From a virus, in IMG/VR virus record IMGVR_UViG_3300047369_000089, positions 1-30,744 of that record: 30,744 nucleotides of DNA; one strand, given 5' to 3'. The notes under the pieces are model-generated. The model was not told the DNA's origin. It searched no databases and saw only the letters and a list, made by a program, of their open reading frames with translations. The first letter of the stretch is position 1, and each line of letters begins with the position of its first letter. The position numbers and the translations under genes are program-made. Of the stretch, positions 12,983 to 21,102 are shown one piece after another.

Positions 12983-13537
12983 TTATGGTATCTCTACAAC
13001 ATTAATCCCAGCGTTTGCTAATTCAGTTTGAGTTACTGCTTCAAAGAAGTTTGCTGGTACTCGCTCTTGTGCTGTAAGAGTGATTGTGTATCCAGACATA
13101 TCTCCCATAGCAGCTCCAGTAGAAATTGTACCACCAGTTACCTCTGCACCATGCTCTAAACCACAGTAAAAGAAATTATTGTTATGGTCTTTTACAATGA
13201 TATGAGGGCGACCGAAAGCCATCAATTTAACTTCTTTATGAGTAGCTAAATCTTGCTTCTTTAGAGACAAATTTAATACTTGCTCAAAGAAAGTTGTTCC
13301 GTTATCTCTTGAGCTTGTAATAGTTTGCTCGAAAGATGAAGTACCTTTTAACTCGTACTTGTAAGCGTTAATAGTACTAGGTGTACTATTTAGATGGTCT
13401 ATAACATCTGTATTAGTTGCGTTATAGCTGATGTCTTCTACTGGCGCATCGTCAAAATTGATGAAGTAAACGGCATCCAATCCACCCACTACATCTTTAC
13501 AAGGCTCTATTCTGCCTAAGCTTAAGTCACATGACAT
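12983..13537 (-). CDS. Major tail tube protein
   Basis: The 184-residue protein starts MSCDLSLGRIEPCKDVVGGL, followed by a beta-rich fold with FEQTITSSRDNGTTFFEQVL and YTITLTAQERVPANFFEAV. These features match the tail tube protein family common in flavobacterial phages and prophages. Two hundred residues or less and strong beta content fit the subunit of a siphophage tail tube. It lies between the major capsid gene and the portal, with its own terminators on both sides, which is typical for highly expressed virion proteins. The call rests on recognition of the family. Confidence 0.8.
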   Translation of the reverse strand: MSCDLSLGRIEPCKDVVGGLDAVYFINFDDAPVEDISYNATNTDVIDHLNSTPSTINAYKYELKGTSSFEQTITSSRDNGTTFFEQVLNLSLKKQDLATHKEVKLMAFGRPHIIVKDHNNNFFYCGLEHGAEVTGGTISTGAAMGDMSGYTITLTAQERVPANFFEAVTQTELANAGINVVEIP

Positions 13538-13554
13538 ATTATAAAGTTTTATAT

Positions 13555-13583
13555 AAAAAAAAGGGAAGGCATTTTACCTCCCC
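13555..13583 (-). terminator. Intrinsic terminator after the major capsid gene
   Basis: The minus strand gives stem GGGGAGG/CCTTCCC (one G-T wobble), loop TAAAATG, and eight Ts. It lies between capsid and tail tube genes. Confidence 0.85.
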
Positions 13584-13609
13584 TCTTCTTATTGGTTAAT
13601 AATTAATTC

Positions 13610-14551
13610 TTAGATTCCGTAAGTTACAACGTCACCAGCGAAAGCGTACTGAACAGCAGCGGTCATTCGCATGATTACACGTACATTCTCTGAACCATCA
13701 AGGTCTGCCATATCCAAAACTTTAACTTCTTGTGAGTCAGAAGCCAAACCAGTTCCGAAGAACAAGTTATCTTTAGTAGTACAGATAGCTGTATCGTCAG
13801 ACATTCCGTTACACATGAACAATGGAATACCATCGAACATTAAATCTCCAAATGCTTGGTTGTTACCTTGTGCATTAACACCAGCAGCTCCAAGTCCGCT
13901 ACTTCCGAATCCACCAAGTGAACGTACGTAAGCTCTGTAAATGTTAGAAGAAACGTAAAGAGTAAGTCCTTCAACTCCGTACAAACGTGTAGGAATTGCG
14001 TCTACAATAGAACCCAATTCTGTAACTACGTTTCCAGCGTCAACACCGCCAACTGCTGCTGCGATTTGCTGTCCAGCTGGAAGCTCTGCGTCTGCTGCTA
14101 ACAAAGTTTCGAAACCATCGAATTCTCCTGCGTTAGCGTTCACTCCAGACCAGATATTCTGTTCCATCTTACCAGCTACTTTAGCTGCTACGTGTCCGAT
14201 TAAGAAATCAGCAAAAGATGCTGGAATCTCATCGAATGCAGAATAACCCATTTCAACCGCATCCCAATCTTCTCTGAAATCTGCTTTACAAACTTGTAGA
14301 TTCACTTTAAAAGTTTCTGGCTCAAGAATCTTCTCATCCAAAGTAAGTGAAGAGTTTGCGTCAAAGTCACAGTTTGCATTAGATAACAAGTCTCCAGTAG
14401 AAACTCTTTTCAATACTGATTTGTACTTTACATTTGGCTTTACTGTAATACCACCGTTCTCGATAGTGTTAGCACTCAATAGTGCTGCTGCTACATATCC
14501 AGCTGCTTTTTCTCCAGCGTATGTAGTTGTAATTGTTGTTGTTGTTGGCAT
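13610..14551 (-). CDS. Major capsid protein
   Basis: The 313-residue protein is preceded by protease and scaffold-like genes and followed by a terminator, the usual surroundings of a major capsid protein. It has a Thr-rich N-terminus, central helical and beta sections (CKADFREDWDAVEMGYSAFD; AKVAGKMEQNIWSG) and the ending MTAAVQYAFAGDVVTYG, all consistent with the HK97-fold capsid family of flavobacterial phages. Its N-terminus is not obviously processed. The fold is inferred from family recognition and neighbourhood. Confidence 0.8.
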   Translation of the reverse strand: MPTTTTITTTYAGEKAAGYVAAALLSANTIENGGITVKPNVKYKSVLKRVSTGDLLSNANCDFDANSSLTLDEKILEPETFKVNLQVCKADFREDWDAVEMGYSAFDEIPASFADFLIGHVAAKVAGKMEQNIWSGVNANAGEFDGFETLLAADAELPAGQQIAAAVGGVDAGNVVTELGSIVDAIPTRLYGVEGLTLYVSSNIYRAYVRSLGGFGSSGLGAAGVNAQGNNQAFGDLMFDGIPLFMCNGMSDDTAICTTKDNLFFGTGLASDSQEVKVLDMADLDGSENVRVIMRMTAAVQYAFAGDVVTYGI

Positions 14552-14577
14552 ATTTGTTGTTTTTAAAAAAAAAATTA

Positions 14578-15225
14578 TTATTTACTCAATTTTGCTATTT
14601 TGCTCATTACAGAATCAGTAGTACCTCTCTTTCTTTTGTTTCCGAAAGTGTGAAGTTTTACTTCTGCTTTTGGCTCTGGATTGTGAGCGATAGGCTTAAC
14701 CTCTGAAAGCTCTACTTCCTCAGTTACCTCTTCTTCTACCTCTTCTACTTTTGTAGACGCTTCAAGCTGTGATTTAAGCTCAGTAATTTCAGCTGTCAAC
14801 GCCTCAATTAATGCGCTTTCTTTTGAGAACTTAGTTTCTTTAACTACTGACTCAATGATTGACTTAGCTGGGCGTACTTCCTCAGAAGCCTCAACTTCTT
14901 CAGCTGGTTCTTCTGTAACTTCTTCTGCTACTTCTTCTGTTGGCTCTTCTGCTTCTTCTTCAACTTCTACCATTTCAGAAATAACTCCTTCTTCTGCTAC
15001 TTTGAACGCTCTACCATCTTCGAGTTCGTAAGCCTCATTTTCTCCAGATACTGGAACTGGGATAAGTTGCTCGTCTTCTGTTTTAACCATTACTGCCGCA
15101 CCAGCTTCAAAGTCTGGAGTAGCTTCAATAATTGTAACTCCATCTTTTAACTTAGCCTCAGCAAGTTTAATCTCTTCAGCTTTCAAGCCTACTGCTTTTA
15201 GAATTGTGTTTATTTGCTCTTTCAT
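14578..15225 (-). CDS. Scaffold-like acidic protein
   Basis: The 215-residue protein has a short globular N-terminus and a long, very Glu/Val-rich middle (repeated EEV, AEEPTEEV, about residues 85-120 and 155-175), with a helical coiled region between. It lies directly before the capsid gene and behind the protease gene. Composition, coiled-coil propensity and position fit a capsid scaffolding protein, degraded or removed when the head matures. The basic ending could bind capsid protein. Confidence 0.7.
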   Translation of the reverse strand: MKEQINTILKAVGLKAEEIKLAEAKLKDGVTIIEATPDFEAGAAVMVKTEDEQLIPVPVSGENEAYELEDGRAFKVAEEGVISEMVEVEEEAEEPTEEVAEEVTEEPAEEVEASEEVRPAKSIIESVVKETKFSKESALIEALTAEITELKSQLEASTKVEEVEEEVTEEVELSEVKPIAHNPEPKAEVKLHTFGNKRKRGTTDSVMSKIAKLSK

Positions 15226-15237
15226 TTGTTGGATATT

Positions 15238-15271
15238 TAACTATATAACTATTTATATTTGATTTGTTTTA
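15238..15271 (-). promoter_or_regulatory. Bipartite motif upstream of the scaffold gene
   Basis: On the minus strand this reads TAAAACAAA, nine bases, then AATAGTTATATAGTTA, ending 12 bases before the ATG at 15225. It is one of five copies of the same arrangement. It may be a phage-specific promoter or translation leader. Confidence 0.6.
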
Positions 15272-15274
15272 TTT

Positions 15275-15424
15275 TTATCCGCTTACGTTTATAATAGTAC
15301 GCTCAGTATTAACGTTTACAACATTGCTAACGCCTTGATTGACTAGCGAACCTATACGCTGTCCAGTTAACTTTTCATACTCCTCAGCTGTTAGCTTTGT
15401 AGCGTATTTCTTTTTTCTTCTCAT
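15275..15424 (-). CDS. Small basic protein between protease and scaffold, 49 aa
   Basis: The start codon follows the protease stop (TAG) without a gap. The frame encodes 49 residues beginning MRRKKKYATKLTAEEYEKLT and ending with VNTERTIINVSG. It is basic at the N-terminus and otherwise beta-like. Exact abutment of stop and start supports translation. No function is recognised; a minor head protein is possible. Confidence 0.6.
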   Translation of the reverse strand: MRRKKKYATKLTAEEYEKLTGQRIGSLVNQGVSNVVNVNTERTIINVSG

Positions 15425-16345
15425 CTACTTAGATTCAATGATATTTTTAATCTGATCTACTATGTCTTTAAGCTCAGACTTGTTGTCTATGGACTTTAGT
15501 TTATCAATAGCCCAGTTAATACCAGAAGCTCCACCCCATCCAAGCCAAGCTACTCTGCCTTTATCTTTCCATGGAGTATCTTTGAACTCTTCGCTTACCT
15601 CAGCATTTTTTTGATGACGTTTAAAAGATGCCATTCTAGCAATCGTATCTCTAGAAATATTTTCTCCCTTTGCTAATTGGTTGGCACGAGTCCAGCCCAC
15701 TCTAGTCATTCCTTGTACCTCATCTCCGTACTCTTCTCTCCACTTCAAAACTTTCTTAGCGTTGTTCTTTGCGCTTTGCGGATAGTCGTTATATGATTCA
15801 AGCTCTACTTCTTCATTCATTTGCAAAGCCTCAAATCCTTGAAAGATTGCCTCTATACTAAAACCTTTGTAAGTACCATCTTTTGCTTTACTGTACTCTG
15901 AATCGCTTAGAGACATCATTACTACCCACTCGCCACCTTTAGGCTCAAGTCCGTACATGTTAGCCTTGTCGTTATCTTTGTCTTCTACTATCCAGCTCTC
16001 AATAACGCAGCAGTCTTTTACTGGCTTCTCGTGTTCGCTTGTTACGTTGTTTAGGTTTAAGTTCTTCATGTAAAGAGCAGCCGCTTGTGCTACTGTATCC
16101 TTTGACATTATTATATTGAACTGCTTACCATCTTTCACTCTAGGTATTTCAAGGTCTGGAATTAAAGCGTATCCTACTACTACCTTTCTCTCCTCATCAA
16201 TAGTCTTTAATTCTACTGTGAATTTGTTAGCGTCTTCCTCAGATAGTGCTATAAAGTCTTCCATAATCGCTGGATTTTCTACTAGCGAAATTGCGAAAAC
16301 TCCATCTTCGTCTTCGTCTTTGATAAATAGTTCTATGGTCTGCAT
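15425..16345 (-). CDS. XkdF-like head maturation protease with extra C-terminal domain
   Basis: The 306-residue protein has an N-terminal half (about 1-175) with the pattern GVFAISLVENPAI, VVVGYALIPDLEIPR, EHEKPV, IESWIVEDKD and KGFSIEAIF. That is the pattern of the XkdF-like family of putative phage serine proteases. The C-terminal part (about 190-290) is a distinct domain with RVGWTRANQLAKGENISRDT and KGRVAWLGWGGASGINWA, seen in proteins near capsid genes but without known function. The protease would process scaffold or capsid. It stands upstream of scaffold and capsid genes. The proteolytic role is inferred from the family. Confidence 0.75.
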   Translation of the reverse strand: MQTIELFIKDEDEDGVFAISLVENPAIMEDFIALSEEDANKFTVELKTIDEERKVVVGYALIPDLEIPRVKDGKQFNIIMSKDTVAQAAALYMKNLNLNNVTSEHEKPVKDCCVIESWIVEDKDNDKANMYGLEPKGGEWVVMMSLSDSEYSKAKDGTYKGFSIEAIFQGFEALQMNEEVELESYNDYPQSAKNNAKKVLKWREEYGDEVQGMTRVGWTRANQLAKGENISRDTIARMASFKRHQKNAEVSEEFKDTPWKDKGRVAWLGWGGASGINWAIDKLKSIDNKSELKDIVDQIKNIIESK

Positions 16346-16378
16346 ATTTATTTAACTAGTTTTTTGTGTTTTGTTTTA
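16345..16378 (-). promoter_or_regulatory. Bipartite motif upstream of the protease gene
   Basis: On the minus strand this reads TAAAACAAA, nine bases, then ACTAGTTAAATAAATA, with the last A being the first base of the ATG. The arrangement is shared with four other gene starts. Confidence 0.55.
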
Positions 16379-16403
16379 AATTCTTTTCTTATATTTGCAT
16401 CTG

Positions 16404-16501
16404 CTAAAGAGAGCAAAATTTAATTTAATTTATTTATTTATGTTCCCTTAGTTTCTTTAAGGTTAGGTATTAGGGTAGGCGTGGTTTCCTACCCTTTTTT
16501 T
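16404..16501 (+). ncRNA. Putative plus-strand small RNA ending in a terminator
   Basis: In the 154-base gap between protease and tape measure genes, the plus strand has TATATTTG (16390-16397) and, about 75 bases on, a perfect intrinsic terminator. An RNA of about 95 bases would result, with a small internal hairpin (CCTTA/TAAGG, 16446-16462). No plus-strand protein of any size is encoded. The -33 element is weak (TTTTG with 16-bp spacing, overlapping a minus-strand motif), so the start is uncertain. The RNA would be the only plus-strand transcript of the genome. Confidence 0.4.
16473..16501 (+). terminator. Plus-strand intrinsic terminator
   Basis: GGGTAGG (16473-16479) and CCTACCC (16488-16494) form a perfect 7-bp stem around CGTGGTTT, followed by seven Ts. 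On the minus strand no T-run follows the stem, so it works in the plus direction, opposite to all genes. The tape measure stop codon lies in the T-run. Confidence 0.8.
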
Positions 16502-18593
16502 ATAGTGTCGCTGTTTCTACTTTGTTTCTATCTAAGCTCTGCTGAGTTGTAACCTCAGAACCTACTACAAACGCTTGTATAGGTTGCTGTCCTTGATTGC
16601 CTAAAGTCTCAGCTAATTGATTCACTCCAGTATTACCTACTACGTTGAAACTCGCTGGCTGTGATGATGGAGTAGAAACGCTACTACTAGGAGCAGTTGG
16701 ACTACTTCCAGCCGCACCGCCTTGAAACTTGCTTTTTGCTATTGTAGCAATTTGAGCCGCACCAGTTGCCGCTACGATTCCAGCCTTTACAAAGTTAGCA
16801 CCAGTCAAAGCATCTTGAGGGACTGATAACTGAGCCATTACACCCTGAGCTGTGCTTATTACTGCTTGAGCTATACCAACAGCTTTATTAACTTTAAACG
16901 CTCTCTCTGCTGATTTTTCATCATCTTTAGCGAATGCAGTAGCCAAGTCTCCTAAAGCTCCGAAAGTATCAGAAGCTAAACTTAATCTTTGGTCTGCTAG
17001 GTCTATCTTTCTTTGTCTTTCCTCTTCATCGTATTCTTGTAAATATCTTTGAGTTTGTTCTTCTGTTTTTCTTCTTGCTACCGCAGCATCTATATCAGCA
17101 GTCTCATTCGTTAAGTCCGCTTGTTTTCTTAAAGGTATTTCTTCCTCTCTATATTTAGCCCTTATTTCAGCTAACTTTTTCTCTAGTTCGTCTGCCTTTA
17201 ATATCTTAATTTGATTCTTCTGGTCTTCTGTTCCTACTATGTTTTCTATTTCTCTTTCGTGTTGAGTTCTAGCTTGTGCTATTTCTCTCTCTCTATCGTC
17301 TTCAATAGCTTTATTAGTTAGGTCTTCTATTAGCTTTCTTGCAGTTTCTTTATCTCTTAAAAATTCTTTGTATTTAGCTACTCTTTTAGCTTGTCTATCT
17401 TCTTCTTCTTTAACTCGTTTTTCCGCTTCTGATTTTATTTCTTCATTACCAGCTTGTATCTCTTCCAATATAGAGGCTTGAAACTGTCCCTCCATATTTT
17501 TAAGAGTATGATATTTTTCTCTAGCAGTTTTTATTGTTTCCTTTGCAGCTCTTGCAGCCTCATCGTCTTCTGCTTCTTTGGCTTCTTTGTAAAGTTTCTT
17601 ACCTTCTTCTAGTACGGCTTCTTGTAGAGCTAAATTTTCAAGCCTTGCCTTTTCATCTTCTTTAAGGTTTTTAAGTCTTGTCGCTCTCAGCTCTTCCTCA
17701 CTTGCTCCAGTAGCTTTTAAGATTCTCATTTGAGTATCTGCTAACGCTTTACGTCTATTATTAACTCTATCCATCGAAGTAGTTAACTTGTCATAAGCAG
17801 CGTTCAAGTTTTCTGTACTTGTTGTTAAGTCTTCAGTACTAGAGAAGAAATACGCAAAAGCTGAGACAACAGCAGTTATAGCAGTAACTAACCAGAATAT
17901 TGGACTACCCTTTACTGCTGCGTTAAATATTTTCATTCCAACAGTACCAGCTTTAGTAGCTGCGTTAGATGCCGTTTGCGCTACTGTTTGTCTTATAGTT
18001 GCAAGTGTTAACTTTTTATCTCCCTTAGCTTGTAGGTTTGTTAATACAGTTCTTACTTTTAAACCTAGTGCTGTCTCATCACTTAAAGCATTAGCAACTG
18101 CGTTAACACTATTTAGGATTGACTGTACAGCCATTAGCTTTTGAATGCTCTTAGTTACCTCTTCATTCTCAGAACCAAATAAAGCAGCCGCACCCATTGC
18201 ACCCTGAGCAGCTCCACCAATCGCTTGAAAGGCTTGAGTACCTAATTGCAATCTTGGGAAGTCTGCCGACATACTACGAACCGCAGCCTTAGCGTTATTC
18301 ATTTGGTCTCTTAGTACACCAGCCTCTTTTGCTAACTTCTGAAACTGTGGACTGTTAACGTCTCCGATATCTGCTAGTTCATCCTCAAGCTCTCTTAATC
18401 TAGTCTTTGTATTCTTAGCAGCTTGAGCTGTTTTGTCAAGTTCTTTGTTTAGCTTTTTAGCATTCTCTCCAGATAGATTTTTCTTTGCGCTTTGCCCAAT
18501 AGCGTCAATGTCTTTTTTGATTGCTTTTAAATCCTTATCCGCTTTTTTGCTGTTGCTTTTAATATCTATTTCAACGGTCTTTTTTACTGCCAT
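16500..18593 (-). CDS. Tail tape measure protein
   Basis: The 697-residue protein is of tape measure type. It has a Lys-rich N-terminus, heptad-rich coiled regions (about 10-110 and 280-510, strongly charged), a hydrophobic stretch (about 228-250, IFWLVTAITAVVSAFAYFF), and an Ala/Gly-rich region followed by a Ser/Pro-rich end. Such proteins set the tail length and enter the cell envelope with the DNA. Using the usual 0.15 nm per residue, the tail would be about 100 nm. It lies after the tail tip genes, not before them, in the direction of transcription. The start overlaps the small upstream gene. Confidence 0.85.
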   Translation of the reverse strand: MAVKKTVEIDIKSNSKKADKDLKAIKKDIDAIGQSAKKNLSGENAKKLNKELDKTAQAAKNTKTRLRELEDELADIGDVNSPQFQKLAKEAGVLRDQMNNAKAAVRSMSADFPRLQLGTQAFQAIGGAAQGAMGAAALFGSENEEVTKSIQKLMAVQSILNSVNAVANALSDETALGLKVRTVLTNLQAKGDKKLTLATIRQTVAQTASNAATKAGTVGMKIFNAAVKGSPIFWLVTAITAVVSAFAYFFSSTEDLTTSTENLNAAYDKLTTSMDRVNNRRKALADTQMRILKATGASEEELRATRLKNLKEDEKARLENLALQEAVLEEGKKLYKEAKEAEDDEAARAAKETIKTAREKYHTLKNMEGQFQASILEEIQAGNEEIKSEAEKRVKEEEDRQAKRVAKYKEFLRDKETARKLIEDLTNKAIEDDREREIAQARTQHEREIENIVGTEDQKNQIKILKADELEKKLAEIRAKYREEEIPLRKQADLTNETADIDAAVARRKTEEQTQRYLQEYDEEERQRKIDLADQRLSLASDTFGALGDLATAFAKDDEKSAERAFKVNKAVGIAQAVISTAQGVMAQLSVPQDALTGANFVKAGIVAATGAAQIATIAKSKFQGGAAGSSPTAPSSSVSTPSSQPASFNVVGNTGVNQLAETLGNQGQQPIQAFVVGSEVTTQQSLDRNKVETATL

Positions 18594-18730
18594 GCTTTCT
18601 CTCTTTTAATCTGTTTAGACTTCTCTTTAATTGATTTGCTTATCTTGTGCTTTCCTTTTGCTATGTCTATTAGTTCGCTCTCTCCGTAGAAGTCTGAGAC
18701 TTTTAACATCTGTATTAATAAATCTATCAT
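18584..18730 (-). CDS. Small basic protein upstream of tape measure, 48 aa
   Basis: An ATGA overlap with the 791-aa gene opens a 48-codon frame that runs into the tape measure start. The product begins MIDLLIQMLKVSDFYGESEL and ends in a Lys-rich helix (KISKSIKEKSKQIKREK). Position and overlap at both ends strongly suggest a real gene. Small proteins here may help tape measure assembly, but no family is recognised. Confidence 0.6.
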   Translation of the reverse strand: MIDLLIQMLKVSDFYGESELIDIAKGKHKISKSIKEKSKQIKREKAWQ

Positions 18731-21102
18731 AGTAGTATATTATCAAAGTTTTCTTGTAGTATTGAACCATCACTTTCTGTAAGTAGTTTGTCACTATACG
18801 CCTCTTGCGTTACTACAAGTGTTCTAGTCCACGCTAACGAACCATCTGCATAGTAAGAGGAGTATATTATAGTCTGAGTTCTATCTTGTCCAGTAGTGTT
18901 GGCTGGTGCTGTTATTGTCCAAATCTGTTCTCCAGTTACTCCAGTAGATGGAAGCGGAATAGATGAGGTAATAAATGGAGTTTCTATTGGTGCTTGAAAA
19001 TCTGTATAACCTCCGTTTTTGTTTTTGACTGGTACATATATCGTACCTCCAACATCTGGTATAGGAGGAGGCGTTGGTTGTAGCGTTCTCTCATCTACAA
19101 AGTCACTAACTAGAACCATCTTTACAATTCCGCTTGTTAGGTCGCTAGTCATGTCGTTAATTCTGTACTTCTTATCTCTTACTATAATCGCATCATCTAG
19201 AGTTAACTTAGTCAGAATCTCAAGCGGAAGCATACATTCTAGCGATACTTTTCTACTCTTAGTGTTGAATAAGTTTACAATGTAAGATTGATAGTATGTC
19301 TGGTATAATCCGTTTGTTACTACGTTGTTAGATAGTGAGCTGACTTCCTCTCCAAAGTTTATAGAGTACTCAGCGTTATTGTACTGTATCTCTTGACCGA
19401 ATGGCATATAAGATGATACTGGATTATTACTAGTTCCATCGTTAAAATAGAACTCGCATACTTTAGAATCTTGTAAATACAGCTTGACTGGTTTTGGTAT
19501 GTATGGCTTTACTGGTACAGTTGGCTCTTCTAAGCAGTAAGATACTTGCAAGTTTCCGTTAATAGTATCGAAGTTTGTAAAGAGTAAAGTTTCAAAAGGT
19601 AGCTTAACTTCATACTTGCCACCATCGTTATTAAATACTTGTTTTAGGTTTCCGTATTGCCTAGCGTTTATACCCTCAAAAGCATCGTTTAAAAACGCTT
19701 TACTTTTTACATATTCAAAGTTAATCTCATTGTACAGTTTTAAGCGGTCTACTTGTATCGTATCTGTGTTTACATACTTAGTGATGTCTATAATATCTCC
19801 AGCAGCGTACCAGTCCTCTAATGGCTCAATCTGGTAAGTTAAATTTTCATCTAAAGGATAGCACGTTAAATTGAACTGCTTTAGAGTACCAGATAACCAG
19901 TCTGTAACTTTCATGTCTGGTGCTGTTGTGGTTAGGTTTAGAGTTCCAGTCGTAACTAGTCCAGTAGTTGTGTAGCTACAATTTTCTGTTAAAGTTTGCA
20001 AGGCTAAAGGAGACTCTAAATACTGACCTTGAAAAGTGTACTCTACATTAAAATCAAAGCTCATCGCTCCGTTACTTCTAAACTGAAACGTGTACTCATC
20101 ATCTAATCCAGAGAAGTTGTTTTGTACAACAACATTTTGAACAATACTATTTGAGCCGCTAATAGTGTTTATTAGAGTTCCGTTTTTGTAAACATCTACA
20201 AAGAAGTTACTACTTGTAGAAGTGTTAAATATTGCTATCGTTACTGTGTGATTGAAAGAGTTAAAAATCCAGCTTCCAAAGTTTGGAGGAGTGGGAAACG
20301 TGTTAAGGTTTACATATTCAACATTTACAACATTCGTACCTACTGCGTTAGGAATGTCAGTAGTACATGAAGTGCTAAGAGGATTGAAGGTTATATCTAT
20401 TGGTTCAGAAGTAAAGTTAGGATTGTTGCTGTTTTTCCACCAAGTATAAGACTTCTTAAAACGCTGGTCTGTTAAAAAATTACCTTGAAAAGTTACGTTA
20501 AAACTGTCCTCTATAATCTCCATTATTTTGGCATCGCTAACTGCTGGGAATAGCTCTTGATAGTTTACCGCTTGAGCTTGTTCGTCAATACCACTACCAT
20601 CGTTATAAGTCCAAATCCTATCCGAGCTAATTAAAGGGAAACGTATATCTCTAAACGTAGGGTCTGTGATTGAATCTTGAACGTCTGAGCCGCTGTAGTT
20701 TTGTGAGATACTAGAATAGTCCAAATCTCTGAGCTTTGCCTCTCCTATGACATCTTTAAGCGTTACCACATCGCCATAAAAAGTAACCTTGTACGATTCT
20801 ATTTGGTTGTTCTTTATGGTTGTACCTTCAAGCTGTAACTTACCCTTTCTAAACTTATTGAAATCTATCTCTATTCTAGCATCTACTCTCGTATTTGCGT
20901 CAAAGCTATCGTTATCATTATTGTAGTAGAATCCAAATATCTCGTTATTGTTGTCACTCGCTGGAAGTGTAAAGCTCTGCGAGAAGTCGGTAAACACTTT
21001 GGCGATGTCTGCAATATCCTGAACGCTAGATTTAACAACTATCTTCTCATCGTTAAATAAGTCTACTCTTTTATTGTTAACGTATATCTGTACCTTTCTC
21101 AT
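18727..21102 (-). CDS. Tail tip/baseplate-like protein with C-terminal Ig-like domain
   Basis: The 791-residue protein starts MRKVQIYVNNKRVDLFNDEK and continues with a beta-rich region that contains FSQSFTLPASDNNNEIFGFY, a pattern I know from large tail proteins of Bacteroidota phages. The middle has long beta-rich stretches, and the last about 100 residues (IPLPSTGVTGEQIWTITAPA, RTLVVTQEA) resemble a bacterial Ig-like/BACON-type adhesion module. It probably forms part of the tail tip and contacts the cell. It overlaps the 344-aa gene by a single base. An exact baseplate role cannot be fixed. Confidence 0.65.
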   Translation of the reverse strand: MRKVQIYVNNKRVDLFNDEKIVVKSSVQDIADIAKVFTDFSQSFTLPASDNNNEIFGFYYNNDNDSFDANTRVDARIEIDFNKFRKGKLQLEGTTIKNNQIESYKVTFYGDVVTLKDVIGEAKLRDLDYSSISQNYSGSDVQDSITDPTFRDIRFPLISSDRIWTYNDGSGIDEQAQAVNYQELFPAVSDAKIMEIIEDSFNVTFQGNFLTDQRFKKSYTWWKNSNNPNFTSEPIDITFNPLSTSCTTDIPNAVGTNVVNVEYVNLNTFPTPPNFGSWIFNSFNHTVTIAIFNTSTSSNFFVDVYKNGTLINTISGSNSIVQNVVVQNNFSGLDDEYTFQFRSNGAMSFDFNVEYTFQGQYLESPLALQTLTENCSYTTTGLVTTGTLNLTTTAPDMKVTDWLSGTLKQFNLTCYPLDENLTYQIEPLEDWYAAGDIIDITKYVNTDTIQVDRLKLYNEINFEYVKSKAFLNDAFEGINARQYGNLKQVFNNDGGKYEVKLPFETLLFTNFDTINGNLQVSYCLEEPTVPVKPYIPKPVKLYLQDSKVCEFYFNDGTSNNPVSSYMPFGQEIQYNNAEYSINFGEEVSSLSNNVVTNGLYQTYYQSYIVNLFNTKSRKVSLECMLPLEILTKLTLDDAIIVRDKKYRINDMTSDLTSGIVKMVLVSDFVDERTLQPTPPPIPDVGGTIYVPVKNKNGGYTDFQAPIETPFITSSIPLPSTGVTGEQIWTITAPANTTGQDRTQTIIYSSYYADGSLAWTRTLVVTQEAYSDKLLTESDGSILQENFDNILL

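Noticed and set aside
15254-15261. TATATTTG on the plus strand before the scaffold gene
   Set aside because: It is within the reverse complement of the bipartite motif, lacks a well-spaced -33 box and has no terminator or gene behind it.
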